Below are positions 8,928 through 15,720 of a DNA stretch of 33,092 nt, piece by piece. Position numbers and translations under genes: made by a program. Numbering within the stretch: position 1 is the stretch's first letter; each line of letters starts with the position of its first letter. The stretch lies in assembly GCA_015069495.1 (NCBI GenBank), contig SVIN01000019.1, forward strand, positions 1 through 33,092. The letters are read 5' to 3'. Under the pieces are notes generated by a model. It saw nothing but the letters and a program-made list of their open reading frames with translations. It searched no databases and was not told where the DNA came from. This stretch comes from Clostridiales bacterium. Lineage in GTDB: Bacteria > Bacillota > Clostridia > Christensenellales > Borkfalkiaceae.

Positions 8928-9964
8928 ACTTCTTTCCATATCCCCAAACATTGTTTAAACGCCGTGGGCAACGAGATGTTTTCTTCAATTTCATCCATGG
9001 TATAAGTGTCGAACGGCGCACTGTCCGCGCGCACCCAAACACAGGTAATATCCCACCGTATATGGGTGAAAATATGAACGTATTTTTTACGAGAAACTTC
9101 CGTGAACGCATACATGCCCCACTCGTTTAACACTTTTTCAGGGGTATCTTCTTCTTGTAAAACCTCAGAGGGAAGCTCGTTCATACCGCGCAAAACCCCT
9201 GCTTCGCGCCTGCGTATGCAAAACCCTTCGGGGGTTTCAATCAAGAACACCGCCACCCTTTCCTGCCGTTTGGCTTTCTTTTCGGGCATCACGGGAAACA
9301 ACGCTTGCGTTCCGTTTGCATTCGACCTACATATATCCCGCAACGGACATTGCGCGCAATCGGGATTTTGCGGTTTACAAACCAATGCGCCCAACTCGAA
9401 CAAGCTTTGCGTAAAAGCACTGCAATCTTCCCCCGACGAGGGGTAGATTTTCGACAATTTTTCTTCCAAATATCTGCGGTATTTCGGGTCGGCTATGCAG
9501 GTAGAATTCTCCTCCAAACGAGCCATGACACGAAAAACGTTTCCGTCCACCGCGGGGGCGGGCATACCGAACGCAATGGAAGCAATTGCCCCTGCCGTAT
9601 AGCTGCCAATCCCAGGCAAATCCATCAAAGCGCGCAAATCACGGGGAAATTCTCCGCCGTAAAAATTTACCAATACCTTCGCCGCTTTTTGCAAATTGCG
9701 GGCGCGGCTGTAATACCCCAACCCTTCCCACAATTTCAACAGCTTTTCTTCCTCGCAAGAAGCAAGTGCAAACACGTCGGGAAGTTCCGCCATGAACCGC
9801 GCGAAATATTCCCTCACCGCTTCCACGCGGGTTTGCTGCAACATAATTTCCGATACCCACACCCGATACGGCGTTGGGTTTTCCCGCCAAGGCAGGTCGC
9901 GTTTATTCGCCCGATACCATGAAAGCAAGGGGGCAGGTATGCGTTGAAATAAAAATTCTGTCAT
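8924..9964 (-). CDS. mutY: A/G-specific adenine DNA glycosylase MutY
   Basis: 346 residues. MutY removes adenine mispaired with 8-oxoguanine in base excision repair. Seen: SEIMLQQTR with the catalytic Glu, a helix-hairpin-helix (LPGIGSYTAGAI), the catalytic Asp in VDGNVFRV, the 4Fe-4S ligand set C-x6-C-x2-C-x5-C (CKPQNPDCAQCPLRDIC), and a C-terminal NUDIX-like domain with FTHIRWD that recognises 8-oxoG. Length is normal. It lies 4 bases after the FtsK-like gene and its TGA stop overlaps the HNH gene start, so the three form one transcription unit. This TGA is a genuine stop, which argues for the standard code. Confidence 0.96.
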   Translation of the reverse strand: MTEFLFQRIPAPLLSWYRANKRDLPWRENPTPYRVWVSEIMLQQTRVEAVREYFARFMAELPDVFALASCEEEKLLKLWEGLGYYSRARNLQKAAKVLVNFYGGEFPRDLRALMDLPGIGSYTAGAIASIAFGMPAPAVDGNVFRVMARLEENSTCIADPKYRRYLEEKLSKIYPSSGEDCSAFTQSLFELGALVCKPQNPDCAQCPLRDICRSNANGTQALFPVMPEKKAKRQERVAVFLIETPEGFCIRRREAGVLRGMNELPSEVLQEEDTPEKVLNEWGMYAFTEVSRKKYVHIFTHIRWDITCVWVRADSAPFDTYTMDEIEENISLPTAFKQCLGIWKEV

Positions 9965-9968
9965 AATT

Positions 9969-10706
9969 TTATCTATCCGCAGGCAATGCGTTGAGGTAAA
10001 TAATACTCTCCATCACCGTAGGCTCATTGGGGTAAACGATGGGCATAGGCAACGTCAAAGACGAATCCTCGTTGACGTAGGTTACGTCCGCTTTTCCGCT
10101 TTCGCGGGTCGTCACAAGACAGTTACCGATACCGAGAAACGCACCGGGATAACCGGAGAAAATACTCCTGCCCAAATCCACCCCGCAAATCACGTCCACG
10201 TCAGGTTTGCGTATCAAAATTTCAAAGATATCTCGATATTCTTCCAAATCCCCATTTTTATTGCAATCGGGCAAATCGTCCAAACCGTCCAACACCACAA
10301 ACAACCGAGGGTAGCCCTTTCCGTATTCGCGCATGCGAATTAACTCTTTTAAGGTCTCTATTGCCTGCGCCAAGTCCGCGCGTTCGCGGATATATGGTAC
10401 AGTGAAATCCGCCGATACCAAGCGGAGCAATTCACCGTATTCTTGATTGGTGGACAGCACGAAAAAGGACGCTTCATCGCGATCGTACAAACAAGACAGC
10501 GTAATCAGCGTGCGACGGATAAAATTCCCCCGCCCATTCCCCGTTACACAGGTATTGCGAATTGTCAAAGGTTTTAACCTTTTCTGCGCCAACACAAGAT
10601 TATCGCTCACATCTTTTCCAATCGGCATCCCCAATTTCAATTCTTCAAAACGATCGTTGTCTTGGGCTTCCCCCGAGATGGCTTTCATTAAATCTTCCGT
10701 ACGCAT
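9969..10706 (-). CDS. FtsK/SpoIIIE/EssC-like ATPase-domain protein with degenerate Walker A
   Basis: 245 residues, one P-loop-type domain. LGMPIGKDVSDNLVL resembles the entry of FtsK-family motor domains. It is followed by CVTGNGRGNFIRRTLIT (about 53-69), where FtsK has GxTGSGKS, so the conserved Lys and Ser are lost. A Walker B-like LFVVLDGLDDL (135-145) is preserved. FtsK relatives pump DNA, and EssC relatives drive type VII secretion; this protein lacks membrane segments and is far shorter. It may be a non-hydrolysing relative. AAGGA precedes the ATG, with a consensus-like promoter upstream; mutY and HNH follow. Family call is moderate, function unknown. Confidence 0.6.
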   Translation of the reverse strand: MRTEDLMKAISGEAQDNDRFEELKLGMPIGKDVSDNLVLAQKRLKPLTIRNTCVTGNGRGNFIRRTLITLSCLYDRDEASFFVLSTNQEYGELLRLVSADFTVPYIRERADLAQAIETLKELIRMREYGKGYPRLFVVLDGLDDLPDCNKNGDLEEYRDIFEILIRKPDVDVICGVDLGRSIFSGYPGAFLGIGNCLVTTRESGKADVTYVNEDSSLTLPMPIVYPNEPTVMESIIYLNALPADR

Positions 10707-10735
10707 ACCATACCGTCCTTTGCTGTATTAAATAT

Positions 10736-10764
10736 AGTATACTATACAATTTAGAAATTGTCAA
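10736..10764 (-). promoter_or_regulatory. Promoter of the FtsK-like/mutY/HNH unit, with palindrome on the -10
   Basis: TTGACA (10759-10764), 17 bases, TATACT (10736-10741) on the minus strand. The -10 is embedded in a perfect palindrome TATAGTATACTATA (10733-10746), a possible operator. Confidence 0.8.
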
Positions 10765-10781
10765 GTACCCTAAAAGAAAAA

Positions 10782-10808
10782 GAGTGTATTCCGTGATAGA
10801 ATACACTC
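10782..10808 (-). terminator. Terminator of the HtrA-like gene
   Basis: GAGTGTATTC (10782-10791) pairs with GAATACACTC (10799-10808), followed on the minus strand by TTTTTCTTTT. It lies just beyond the protease stop codon. Confidence 0.9.
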
Positions 10809-10814
10809 GAAATC

Positions 10815-12221
10815 TTAATCATACGTGGTGAAATAGGCATCCTTGTCATAGACGATGGAAATAGTCTCCTCTATGCCGTTTGAATTGATGATTTTCAACT
10901 TTACAGTATCGCCTTTACGTACGCATAACAATTGGTCAATCAATTGATATTGTCTGGTGAAGTTCACCCATTCGCCGTCGTTAATGGAAATCGCCTTGAT
11001 ACGGTCGCCCGTCTTCAAATCCTTCCCCGCTGCATTCGCTGTCACGGACACAACCTCAAATTCTTCCGCGATACGCAAACGCCCGTTTTCATCGTAATAG
11101 GCGTTGGATTTTACGACTTGCACCATAATCCCCAAGGTCGCGACGCGCGCGCCCGAATACGCACGGTTTGCCTTGATATTGCCGACAAGGTTTTTCACCT
11201 GCGAGCTGGGCAAAGCGTAACCCATATTATCAATGTCAGAAGCTGCGTTTTTCGCATTGGTGATCCCTATCAATTCCCCTATGGAGTTGAATAACGCGCC
11301 ACCCGAGTTCCCACTGTTGATTGCTGCGTCCGTACGCATAACACGGTACTGCAACACTTCACTGCCGTCGAAAGCGGTCATCTGAATATATTCCGATTCC
11401 ACAGAGATAATCCCTTCCGTAACCGCAATACCCGCGCCGTCAGGGTTACCGATAGCAAATACCTTTTCGCCAACCTGCACTTCGTCGTCCGCGCTGAACG
11501 TCGCCGCCGTAGCAACGCAGGTCTTCAAATAATCGCTGGTTACTTCCAACACGGCGATATCATATTCCATCGCACCGCCTACGTAGGTCGCTTTCATACC
11601 GTTGCCCGTTTGATCGCCGTTTTGCGCGTCAAAACCGTTCAACGCACCGTAGGTGTATAAGTAAATCGCATCCGAAATACCACCCTTCGCGTTGCTTTCG
11701 CTGTCATAAATAACGTGGTAGTTGGTCACAACCAGCGCCGTACCCGTGGATTTATCCAAATCAATGATAACCCCCGCGCCCGCTGAGTAGTAATATTCTA
11801 ACTGCGGTTCATAACCGCCTCCGCCAATCAAACCGCCGACGATACCGCCCATTCCGCCCAGACCGCCTACGTAAGTAGTCTTAGAAAATCCACTGTAAAT
11901 GCTTACAACCGAAGTCGCGTTTTTGGCAATCATATCCACGTCGTTGTTTTCACGAACATCCACACCGAGCACTTCGCTGCAAAACTCAAGAAACGTACCC
12001 GTAAAACCTTCCGATACAGCTTCGTTGTACAAATCACGCGCGGTCAAGTCCTTACCGTCTTTACCATCTTTACCTTGTAAAGTGGTAAGCCATTCCTTTT
12101 CCGTACCTTTATATCCGTTTTGCACCGCAATTTGATACGCACTTGTTCCACAAGCCGTTGCGCCAAGCAAAAGCGTGGTTGCGAAAATCGTTGCAAGAAT
12201 TGTCTTCGTTATTTTTTTCAT
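10815..12221 (-). CDS. HtrA/DegP-like trypsin-family serine protease, lipoprotein
   Basis: 468 residues. The signal peptide ends in lipobox LGATAC (Cys24), so it is anchored outside the membrane. Residues 25-60 read SAYQIAVQNGYKGTEKEWL and then GKDGKDGKD, a collagen-like short repeat. The chymotrypsin-type domain carries the triad His169 (TNYHV), Asp221 (YDIAVL) and Ser306 (NSGNSGG). A PDZ-like C-terminal domain follows (about 370-460: GDRIKAISINDGEW). HtrA proteases degrade or refold damaged exported proteins. A Gly-rich loop GGLGGMGGIVGGLIGGGG (about 119-136) precedes the catalytic domain, which is unusual. GGGAG lies before the ATG. It appears monocistronic with its own terminator. Confidence 0.93.
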   Translation of the reverse strand: MKKITKTILATIFATTLLLGATACGTSAYQIAVQNGYKGTEKEWLTTLQGKDGKDGKDLTARDLYNEAVSEGFTGTFLEFCSEVLGVDVRENNDVDMIAKNATSVVSIYSGFSKTTYVGGLGGMGGIVGGLIGGGGYEPQLEYYYSAGAGVIIDLDKSTGTALVVTNYHVIYDSESNAKGGISDAIYLYTYGALNGFDAQNGDQTGNGMKATYVGGAMEYDIAVLEVTSDYLKTCVATAATFSADDEVQVGEKVFAIGNPDGAGIAVTEGIISVESEYIQMTAFDGSEVLQYRVMRTDAAINSGNSGGALFNSIGELIGITNAKNAASDIDNMGYALPSSQVKNLVGNIKANRAYSGARVATLGIMVQVVKSNAYYDENGRLRIAEEFEVVSVTANAAGKDLKTGDRIKAISINDGEWVNFTRQYQLIDQLLCVRKGDTVKLKIINSNGIEETISIVYDKDAYFTTYD

Positions 12222-12320
12222 CTTTATTCTGCTCCCAAAATTAAGATTTTTCCACTACATTATATAGTATACACATTCTTTTTGTTTATTTCTTAAAGGA
12301 TTTTTGAAAATTGTGTGATA

Positions 12321-12905
12321 TTAAAAGCATTCCAAATCGTCCAAAGTCAATTTCAGAGAAGGAATAAAATGTTCGAAGAAATATTCCACTTCGGGCATTT
12401 TTTTTGCATGCAAATCCGCTTCGATACTCTTTTTCGCCTTACTAAATTCACCGTTGCCTGAACGAAGTTCTTCCAAGCATTTGATATATGCCGCCAAACG
12501 ATCCGCCGCCTTTACAAGCTGTCCTTCGATACAATCTTCGTCCGCAAGCACGTACGGTTCGATGCCAGGTTTCATTTCCTCGGGCAGAGTTGCGACAATC
12601 TTTTCGCAGGCGCTTTTTTCCAATTCTTTATACGCCCCGCGGATACTGCGGTTGTAATACTTGATTGGCGTGGGTAAATCCCCCGTCATCACTTCACTGA
12701 CCTCGTGATACATGGCGTAAAGCACCGTTTTCAGTACGTCCGCATGACCGCCGTAAACGTCGTTGTGTATGGTGACAAGCGCGTGCGCAAGCACTGCAAC
12801 CGATTGCGAATGTTCCATGATGTTTTCCTTTCTGGTCGAACGCATCAATTGCCAACGCTTGATATATTTCATTCTGTCCATATATGCATAAAAATCGTAA
12901 CGCAT
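12321..12905 (-). CDS. HD-domain phosphohydrolase, YfbR-like (5'-deoxynucleotidase family)
   Basis: 194 residues from the ATG at 12905, chosen because AGAGG lies just upstream; longer in-frame starts lack this. The HD metal site is seen as EHSQSVAVLAHAL and AMYHEVSEVMTGDLPTP, with a later D (KAADRLAAYIKCLEE). This pattern, together with the N-terminal RWQLMRS, is characteristic of YfbR enzymes, which dephosphorylate deoxynucleoside 5'-monophosphates in the cytoplasm. It is divergent from the thiamine transporter unit. No clear regulatory tie between them was seen. Confidence 0.87.
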   Translation of the reverse strand: MRYDFYAYMDRMKYIKRWQLMRSTRKENIMEHSQSVAVLAHALVTIHNDVYGGHADVLKTVLYAMYHEVSEVMTGDLPTPIKYYNRSIRGAYKELEKSACEKIVATLPEEMKPGIEPYVLADEDCIEGQLVKAADRLAAYIKCLEELRSGNGEFSKAKKSIEADLHAKKMPEVEYFFEHFIPSLKLTLDDLECF

Positions 12906-12933
12906 TTTTTTCCTCTTTTTTTGATTGTAACCC

Positions 12934-12962
12934 TTGACAAACATATTTGCATATTGTATAAT
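12934..12962 (+). promoter_or_regulatory. Promoter of the thiamine riboswitch unit
   Basis: TTGACA (12934-12939), 17 bases, TATAAT (12957-12962), both consensus, about 60 bases ahead of the riboswitch aptamer. Confidence 0.88.
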
Positions 12963-13020
12963 AACAATATAATTGGTTGCGCCGCAATATACGGTCAAGC
13001 CAAAATACAATTTAACATTC

Positions 13021-13163
13021 CGTCGTGGGTGCCCGATTTATCGGGCTGAGATTATACCATTTGAATCGGCAAGGTAATACTTGAGCGAGAGAACTGACGC
13101 TTTATCCCTTTGGATAGGGGTAGAAGCACCGTACACCCACACCATTGCGTTGGGTGTTTTTTT
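13021..13163 (+). ncRNA. TPP (THI-box) riboswitch with downstream transcription terminator
   Basis: Conserved aptamer pieces: GGGTGC then CGGGCTGAGATTATACC, the later TTTGAA, and the GGTAATACTTGAGCG block; CGTC (13021-13024) and GACG (13096-13099) can close P1. It is followed by a terminator: ACACCCA (13133-13139) pairs with TGGGTGT (13151-13157), then a T run to 13163. GTGGGTG at 13025-13031 inside the aptamer is an exact complement of CACCCAC (13134-13140), so without ligand it could act as anti-terminator. This fits an OFF switch for thiamine uptake when thiamine pyrophosphate is high. Confidence 0.9.
13133..13163 (+). terminator. Riboswitch-controlled intrinsic terminator
   Basis: 7-bp stem ACACCCA/TGGGTGT with an 11-base loop and seven T. 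It is the expression platform of the TPP riboswitch. Confidence 0.85.
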
Positions 13164-13164
13164 A

Positions 13165-13252
13165 GGCTATGTCACATAGAATGGTTGATTTTAGCTGAAA
13201 TCTATTTTCAGCAATTTGATTTCAAAAATCAACCAAGTGAGGTGACATCGCC
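13165..13252. mobile_element. MITE-like inverted-repeat element, copy 1 (88 bp)
   Basis: Begins GGCTATGTCACATAGAATGG and ends with a near-inverse that reads GTGACATCGCC on the plus strand. Inner ends TGGTTGATTTT and AAAAATCAACCA match perfectly as inverted repeats. An inner hairpin GCTGAAA/TTTCAGC lies inside. No gene is contained. The end motifs recur at 24435-24607, which supports mobility. It sits immediately after the riboswitch T run and before the ThiT ribosome site. Confidence 0.8.
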
Positions 13253-13288
13253 TCATGTTAAAGTCCGAACGGCGGAGAAGGAGGTCCT

Positions 13289-14401
13289 ATGTTTCCCTAT
13301 TCCCTTTTAAGCGGCTGGACGTGGTATTTCGCCTCGTTTGATACGCCCTTAAACACCGCGCGTTCGATCGCCATTTGGCTGTCCCTTGCGCTGTTCATCG
13401 CATACCTGGTATGCTCGTTTGTCTTAAAATCGGACAAACGGAAAACTTTTCACCGCGCTTTGCTACCGATATTTATCGTGTATGTGTGCGCGCTGTGCGG
13501 TCTGTTTCTGACCCTTAGTTTTTTGGAAGACGGGATTGAACCTATCTTGTTCATCCCCCTGCTTATCCTCTTGTGCTTGGTAGGAATGACCGCTGTCGTC
13601 ATCAGCTTGCACCGCACAAGAATGCTGACGCTTATCCTTAGTATTGCCATTGGGTGCGCTTTTCTTACCACCCTTGTGTGTATGGGGATACACTTCGCAT
13701 CGGGTAAAGCCGCCGAAAATAATTGGCTGACCAATGAGGACGTGCAATCGGTGGGTTTGTACCTTGTCAGCGGAATTTCCGCAATCGCATTGGTATGCCT
13801 TGCCTTGTTTGGTGATAAGCGCAGTAAAAAGGAATTTGATTCGAAAAGCGTTACCTATGCCGCGATTTGCATCGCGATGAGTTTCGCCCTTTCCTTTATG
13901 CGCCTCGCGCGCTTACCGCAAGGCGGTTCGATTACACCCGCATCGCTGTTGCCTTTAATGCTGTACGCCTACATGTTCGGTGTGCGTAAAGGAATTTTTG
14001 CAGGGTTTGTCTACGGCTTGTTGCAAGCATTTCAAGACCCTACGGTGTTACACCCCGCGCAATTTCTGCTCGATTACCCCATGGCATTTGCATGGATGGG
14101 GTTGGCGGGCGTGTTGGCGCAGTGTAAAGCTTTACGAAAATATCCGCAAGCGCAATTCGCTTTAGGCGGTACCCTCGCGGGACTTGGTCGGTTTTGCATG
14201 CACTTCCTTTCGGGCACGTTTGCCTTTGGTGCATTTGCCCCTGAAGGCACCCCCGCCGCATTGTACAGCTTTGTGTATCAAGCGGGGTACGTGTTGCCAG
14301 ACCTTGCCATCGCAATCACCGTCGGTATCGCTTTGTTTTCCTCAAAAGCTTTCGTCAAAGAAAGCCGAAAATTTCACACTTTATTAAAAAAAGAAGTGTA
14401 A
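13289..14401 (+). CDS. ThiT-like thiamine ECF transporter subunit with extra N-terminal membrane domain
   Basis: 370 residues. From about residue 185 the protein reads as ThiT/YuaJ, the thiamine-binding S component of an ECF transporter: MRLARLPQGGSITPASLLPL, YMFGVRKGIFAGFVYGLLQ, then HPAQFLLDYPMAFAWMGLAG. ThiT alone is normally near 180-200 residues. The N-terminal 180 residues add roughly five to six hydrophobic segments not typical of ThiT. It would work with a shared EcfA/EcfA'/EcfT energising module not present here. A strong AGGAGG precedes the ATG at 13289. A TPP riboswitch upstream supports thiamine uptake. Confidence 0.88.
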   Translation: MFPYSLLSGWTWYFASFDTPLNTARSIAIWLSLALFIAYLVCSFVLKSDKRKTFHRALLPIFIVYVCALCGLFLTLSFLEDGIEPILFIPLLILLCLVGMTAVVISLHRTRMLTLILSIAIGCAFLTTLVCMGIHFASGKAAENNWLTNEDVQSVGLYLVSGISAIALVCLALFGDKRSKKEFDSKSVTYAAICIAMSFALSFMRLARLPQGGSITPASLLPLMLYAYMFGVRKGIFAGFVYGLLQAFQDPTVLHPAQFLLDYPMAFAWMGLAGVLAQCKALRKYPQAQFALGGTLAGLGRFCMHFLSGTFAFGAFAPEGTPAALYSFVYQAGYVLPDLAIAITVGIALFSSKAFVKESRKFHTLLKKEV

Positions 14402-14417
14402 CCTTTTGTTATGAAAT

Positions 14418-14450
14418 ACTCCTTCGCTGATAGCGGGGGAGTTTTATTTT
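14418..14450 (+). terminator. Terminator after the ThiT-like gene
   Basis: ACTCC (14418-14422) and CGCT (14425-14428) pair with AGCG (14432-14435) and GGAGT (14438-14442), followed by TTTATTTT. It lies between convergent genes; the tail overlaps the rimM 3' end. Confidence 0.8.
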
Positions 14451-14944
14451 ACGGCGATTTGGTCAAATTTTTCCTTATTGACCACGATTTTACCGTTTTC
14501 CACGTCAAATTTTACAATAACACCATTCACGGACGGGAATAAAATTTCCTTGCCGTCCTTTTCCAAGGTGTATACGTCCGAAGAAAGATTGACGATATTT
14601 TTTACAGTACCGAGAAATTCGCCTGCTTCCGTTTCACATGCCAAACCGAGGATATCCACGATATAATGTCTGCCTTCTTCCAACGGGGGTGCATCTTCAC
14701 GGTCCCCTTCAAGCTTCTTGCCACGAAAAAGTTCCGCCGCATTGCGGTCGGGAATCCCGCGCAAACCCATATACGCCGCTCCGTCGGGCCCCACACGGAA
14801 GGATAAAATTTTATAAGGCTTATCATCGATATATACCGTACCAAACTCCTTCACGTCTTCGGGAAAATCCGTGAACGTTTTCACCTTTAATTCCCCGCGG
14901 ATACCTTGCGGTTTTAACACTTCGCCAATAATCAAACGATCCAT
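14444..14944 (-). CDS. rimM: Ribosome maturation factor RimM
   Basis: 166 residues. RimM binds ribosomal protein S19 and helps 30S head assembly. The N-terminal barrel shows IIGEVLKPQGIRGELKV and the PRC-type C-terminal domain starts near HYIVDILGLAC and includes GTVKNIV and ILFPSVNGVIVKFD. Length and layout match the family. It follows khpA and rpsP in the conserved order, but a strong terminator-like hairpin lies between khpA and rimM, and trmD/rplS, which usually follow, are absent here. Confidence 0.95.
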   Translation of the reverse strand: MDRLIIGEVLKPQGIRGELKVKTFTDFPEDVKEFGTVYIDDKPYKILSFRVGPDGAAYMGLRGIPDRNAAELFRGKKLEGDREDAPPLEEGRHYIVDILGLACETEAGEFLGTVKNIVNLSSDVYTLEKDGKEILFPSVNGVIVKFDVENGKIVVNKEKFDQIAVK

Positions 14945-14967
14945 GCCGTCTCCTTTTCTCTAATGGT

Positions 14968-15000
14968 AAAAAAAGGCTTTTATTTCAAAAGCCTTTTTTT
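14968..15000. terminator. Bidirectional terminator-like hairpin between khpA and rimM
   Basis: AAAAAAAGGCTTTT (14968-14981) pairs with AAAAGCCTTTTTTT (14987-15000). U tracts exist on both strands. On the minus strand this could stop or attenuate transcription before rimM. Confidence 0.8.
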
Positions 15001-15012
15001 CACCGTTTTTTC

Positions 15013-15270
15013 TTATTCTGCGTCTACAACGTTACCGCCGCGTTCGCAAATTTCAATCACGTAGCGTTTACTGCTTGCAGGCGTTGCCGAACGAACGATG
15101 GTACGCATCGCCTTGGCAATTTTACCCTGCTTGCCGATCACTTTACCCATATCGGACGGCGAAAGAATAATTGTAACCTCAATCACGCGGTCCTTTTCAT
15201 TAACCACGTATTCAACGTTTTCCTTGTCTTCCGCAAACTGGCCGACAATGTATTTAATTAAATCCAGCAT
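15013..15270 (-). CDS. khpA: KH-domain RNA-binding protein KhpA (YlqC)
   Basis: 85 residues, a single KH domain with the RNA-binding loop GKVIGKQGKIAKAMRTIV (GxxG as GKQG) followed by ATPASSKRYVIEI. KhpA, with KhpB, binds RNA and influences cell division and elongation in Gram-positives. It sits between rpsP and rimM, its usual place. Confidence 0.93.
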   Translation of the reverse strand: MLDLIKYIVGQFAEDKENVEYVVNEKDRVIEVTIILSPSDMGKVIGKQGKIAKAMRTIVRSATPASSKRYVIEICERGGNVVDAE

Positions 15271-15310
15271 AGTATACCTCTATATTTATTTTGCGATATA
15301 TAATGCGAGA

Positions 15311-15601
15311 TTATTTGCTCTTTTTCGTTTTGGTCTTAGGAGTGCTGAGTTTTTCGCTCTTTTCCATTGCGCCAGTCTTAACAAGCAAGTTTTTAACGGT
15401 TTCGGTGGGTTGAACGCCCTTTGCAAGCCAATCCTTTGCCTTTGCTACGTCGATGTCAAGTTCTGCGGGTTCGCAGGTAGGTCTGTAGTGGCCAACGCAG
15501 TCGATGTATTCGCCCGTTGCAGCCTTTCTGCCGTCAACAACTACTACACGATAGATAGGGTTCTTCTTGTCGCCCATTCTGAAAAGTCTCATTTTTACCA
15601 T
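15311..15601 (-). CDS. rpsP: 30S ribosomal protein S16
   Basis: 96 residues from ATG 15601, which has GGAGGT at the right spacing; an extension to 15616 lacks this. MVKMRLFRMGDKKNPIYRVVVVD and the GEYIDCVGHYRPT region are classic S16. The C-terminus has a Lys/Thr-rich tail (TKTKKSK). S16 binds early in 30S assembly. It is part of the ylxM-ffh-rpsP-khpA-rimM cluster. Confidence 0.97.
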   Translation of the reverse strand: MVKMRLFRMGDKKNPIYRVVVVDGRKAATGEYIDCVGHYRPTCEPAELDIDVAKAKDWLAKGVQPTETVKNLLVKTGAMEKSEKLSTPKTKTKKSK

Positions 15602-15720
15602 AATAAATACCTCCAAAGTATCTTAAAATTTTTTTCTTTCTATATTTACGGTTTCCACCGCATTTAGCTTTTGTAAATTGTGTTCATCGCGTACATGGTA
15701 CGGTCATTTTATTGTTTTCT

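Noticed and set aside
12259-12264. Promoter -10 for the HtrA-like gene
   Set aside because: TATAAT is present but no acceptable -35 at 16-18 bases was found, so no promoter is claimed.
15686-15705. Twenty-base similarity between the ffh-rpsP gap and 32926-32946 (TACCATGTACG-GATGAAC)
   Set aside because: Two mismatches over about 20 bases, part is self-palindromic, and by estimate such a pair is expected about once by chance in a window of this size.
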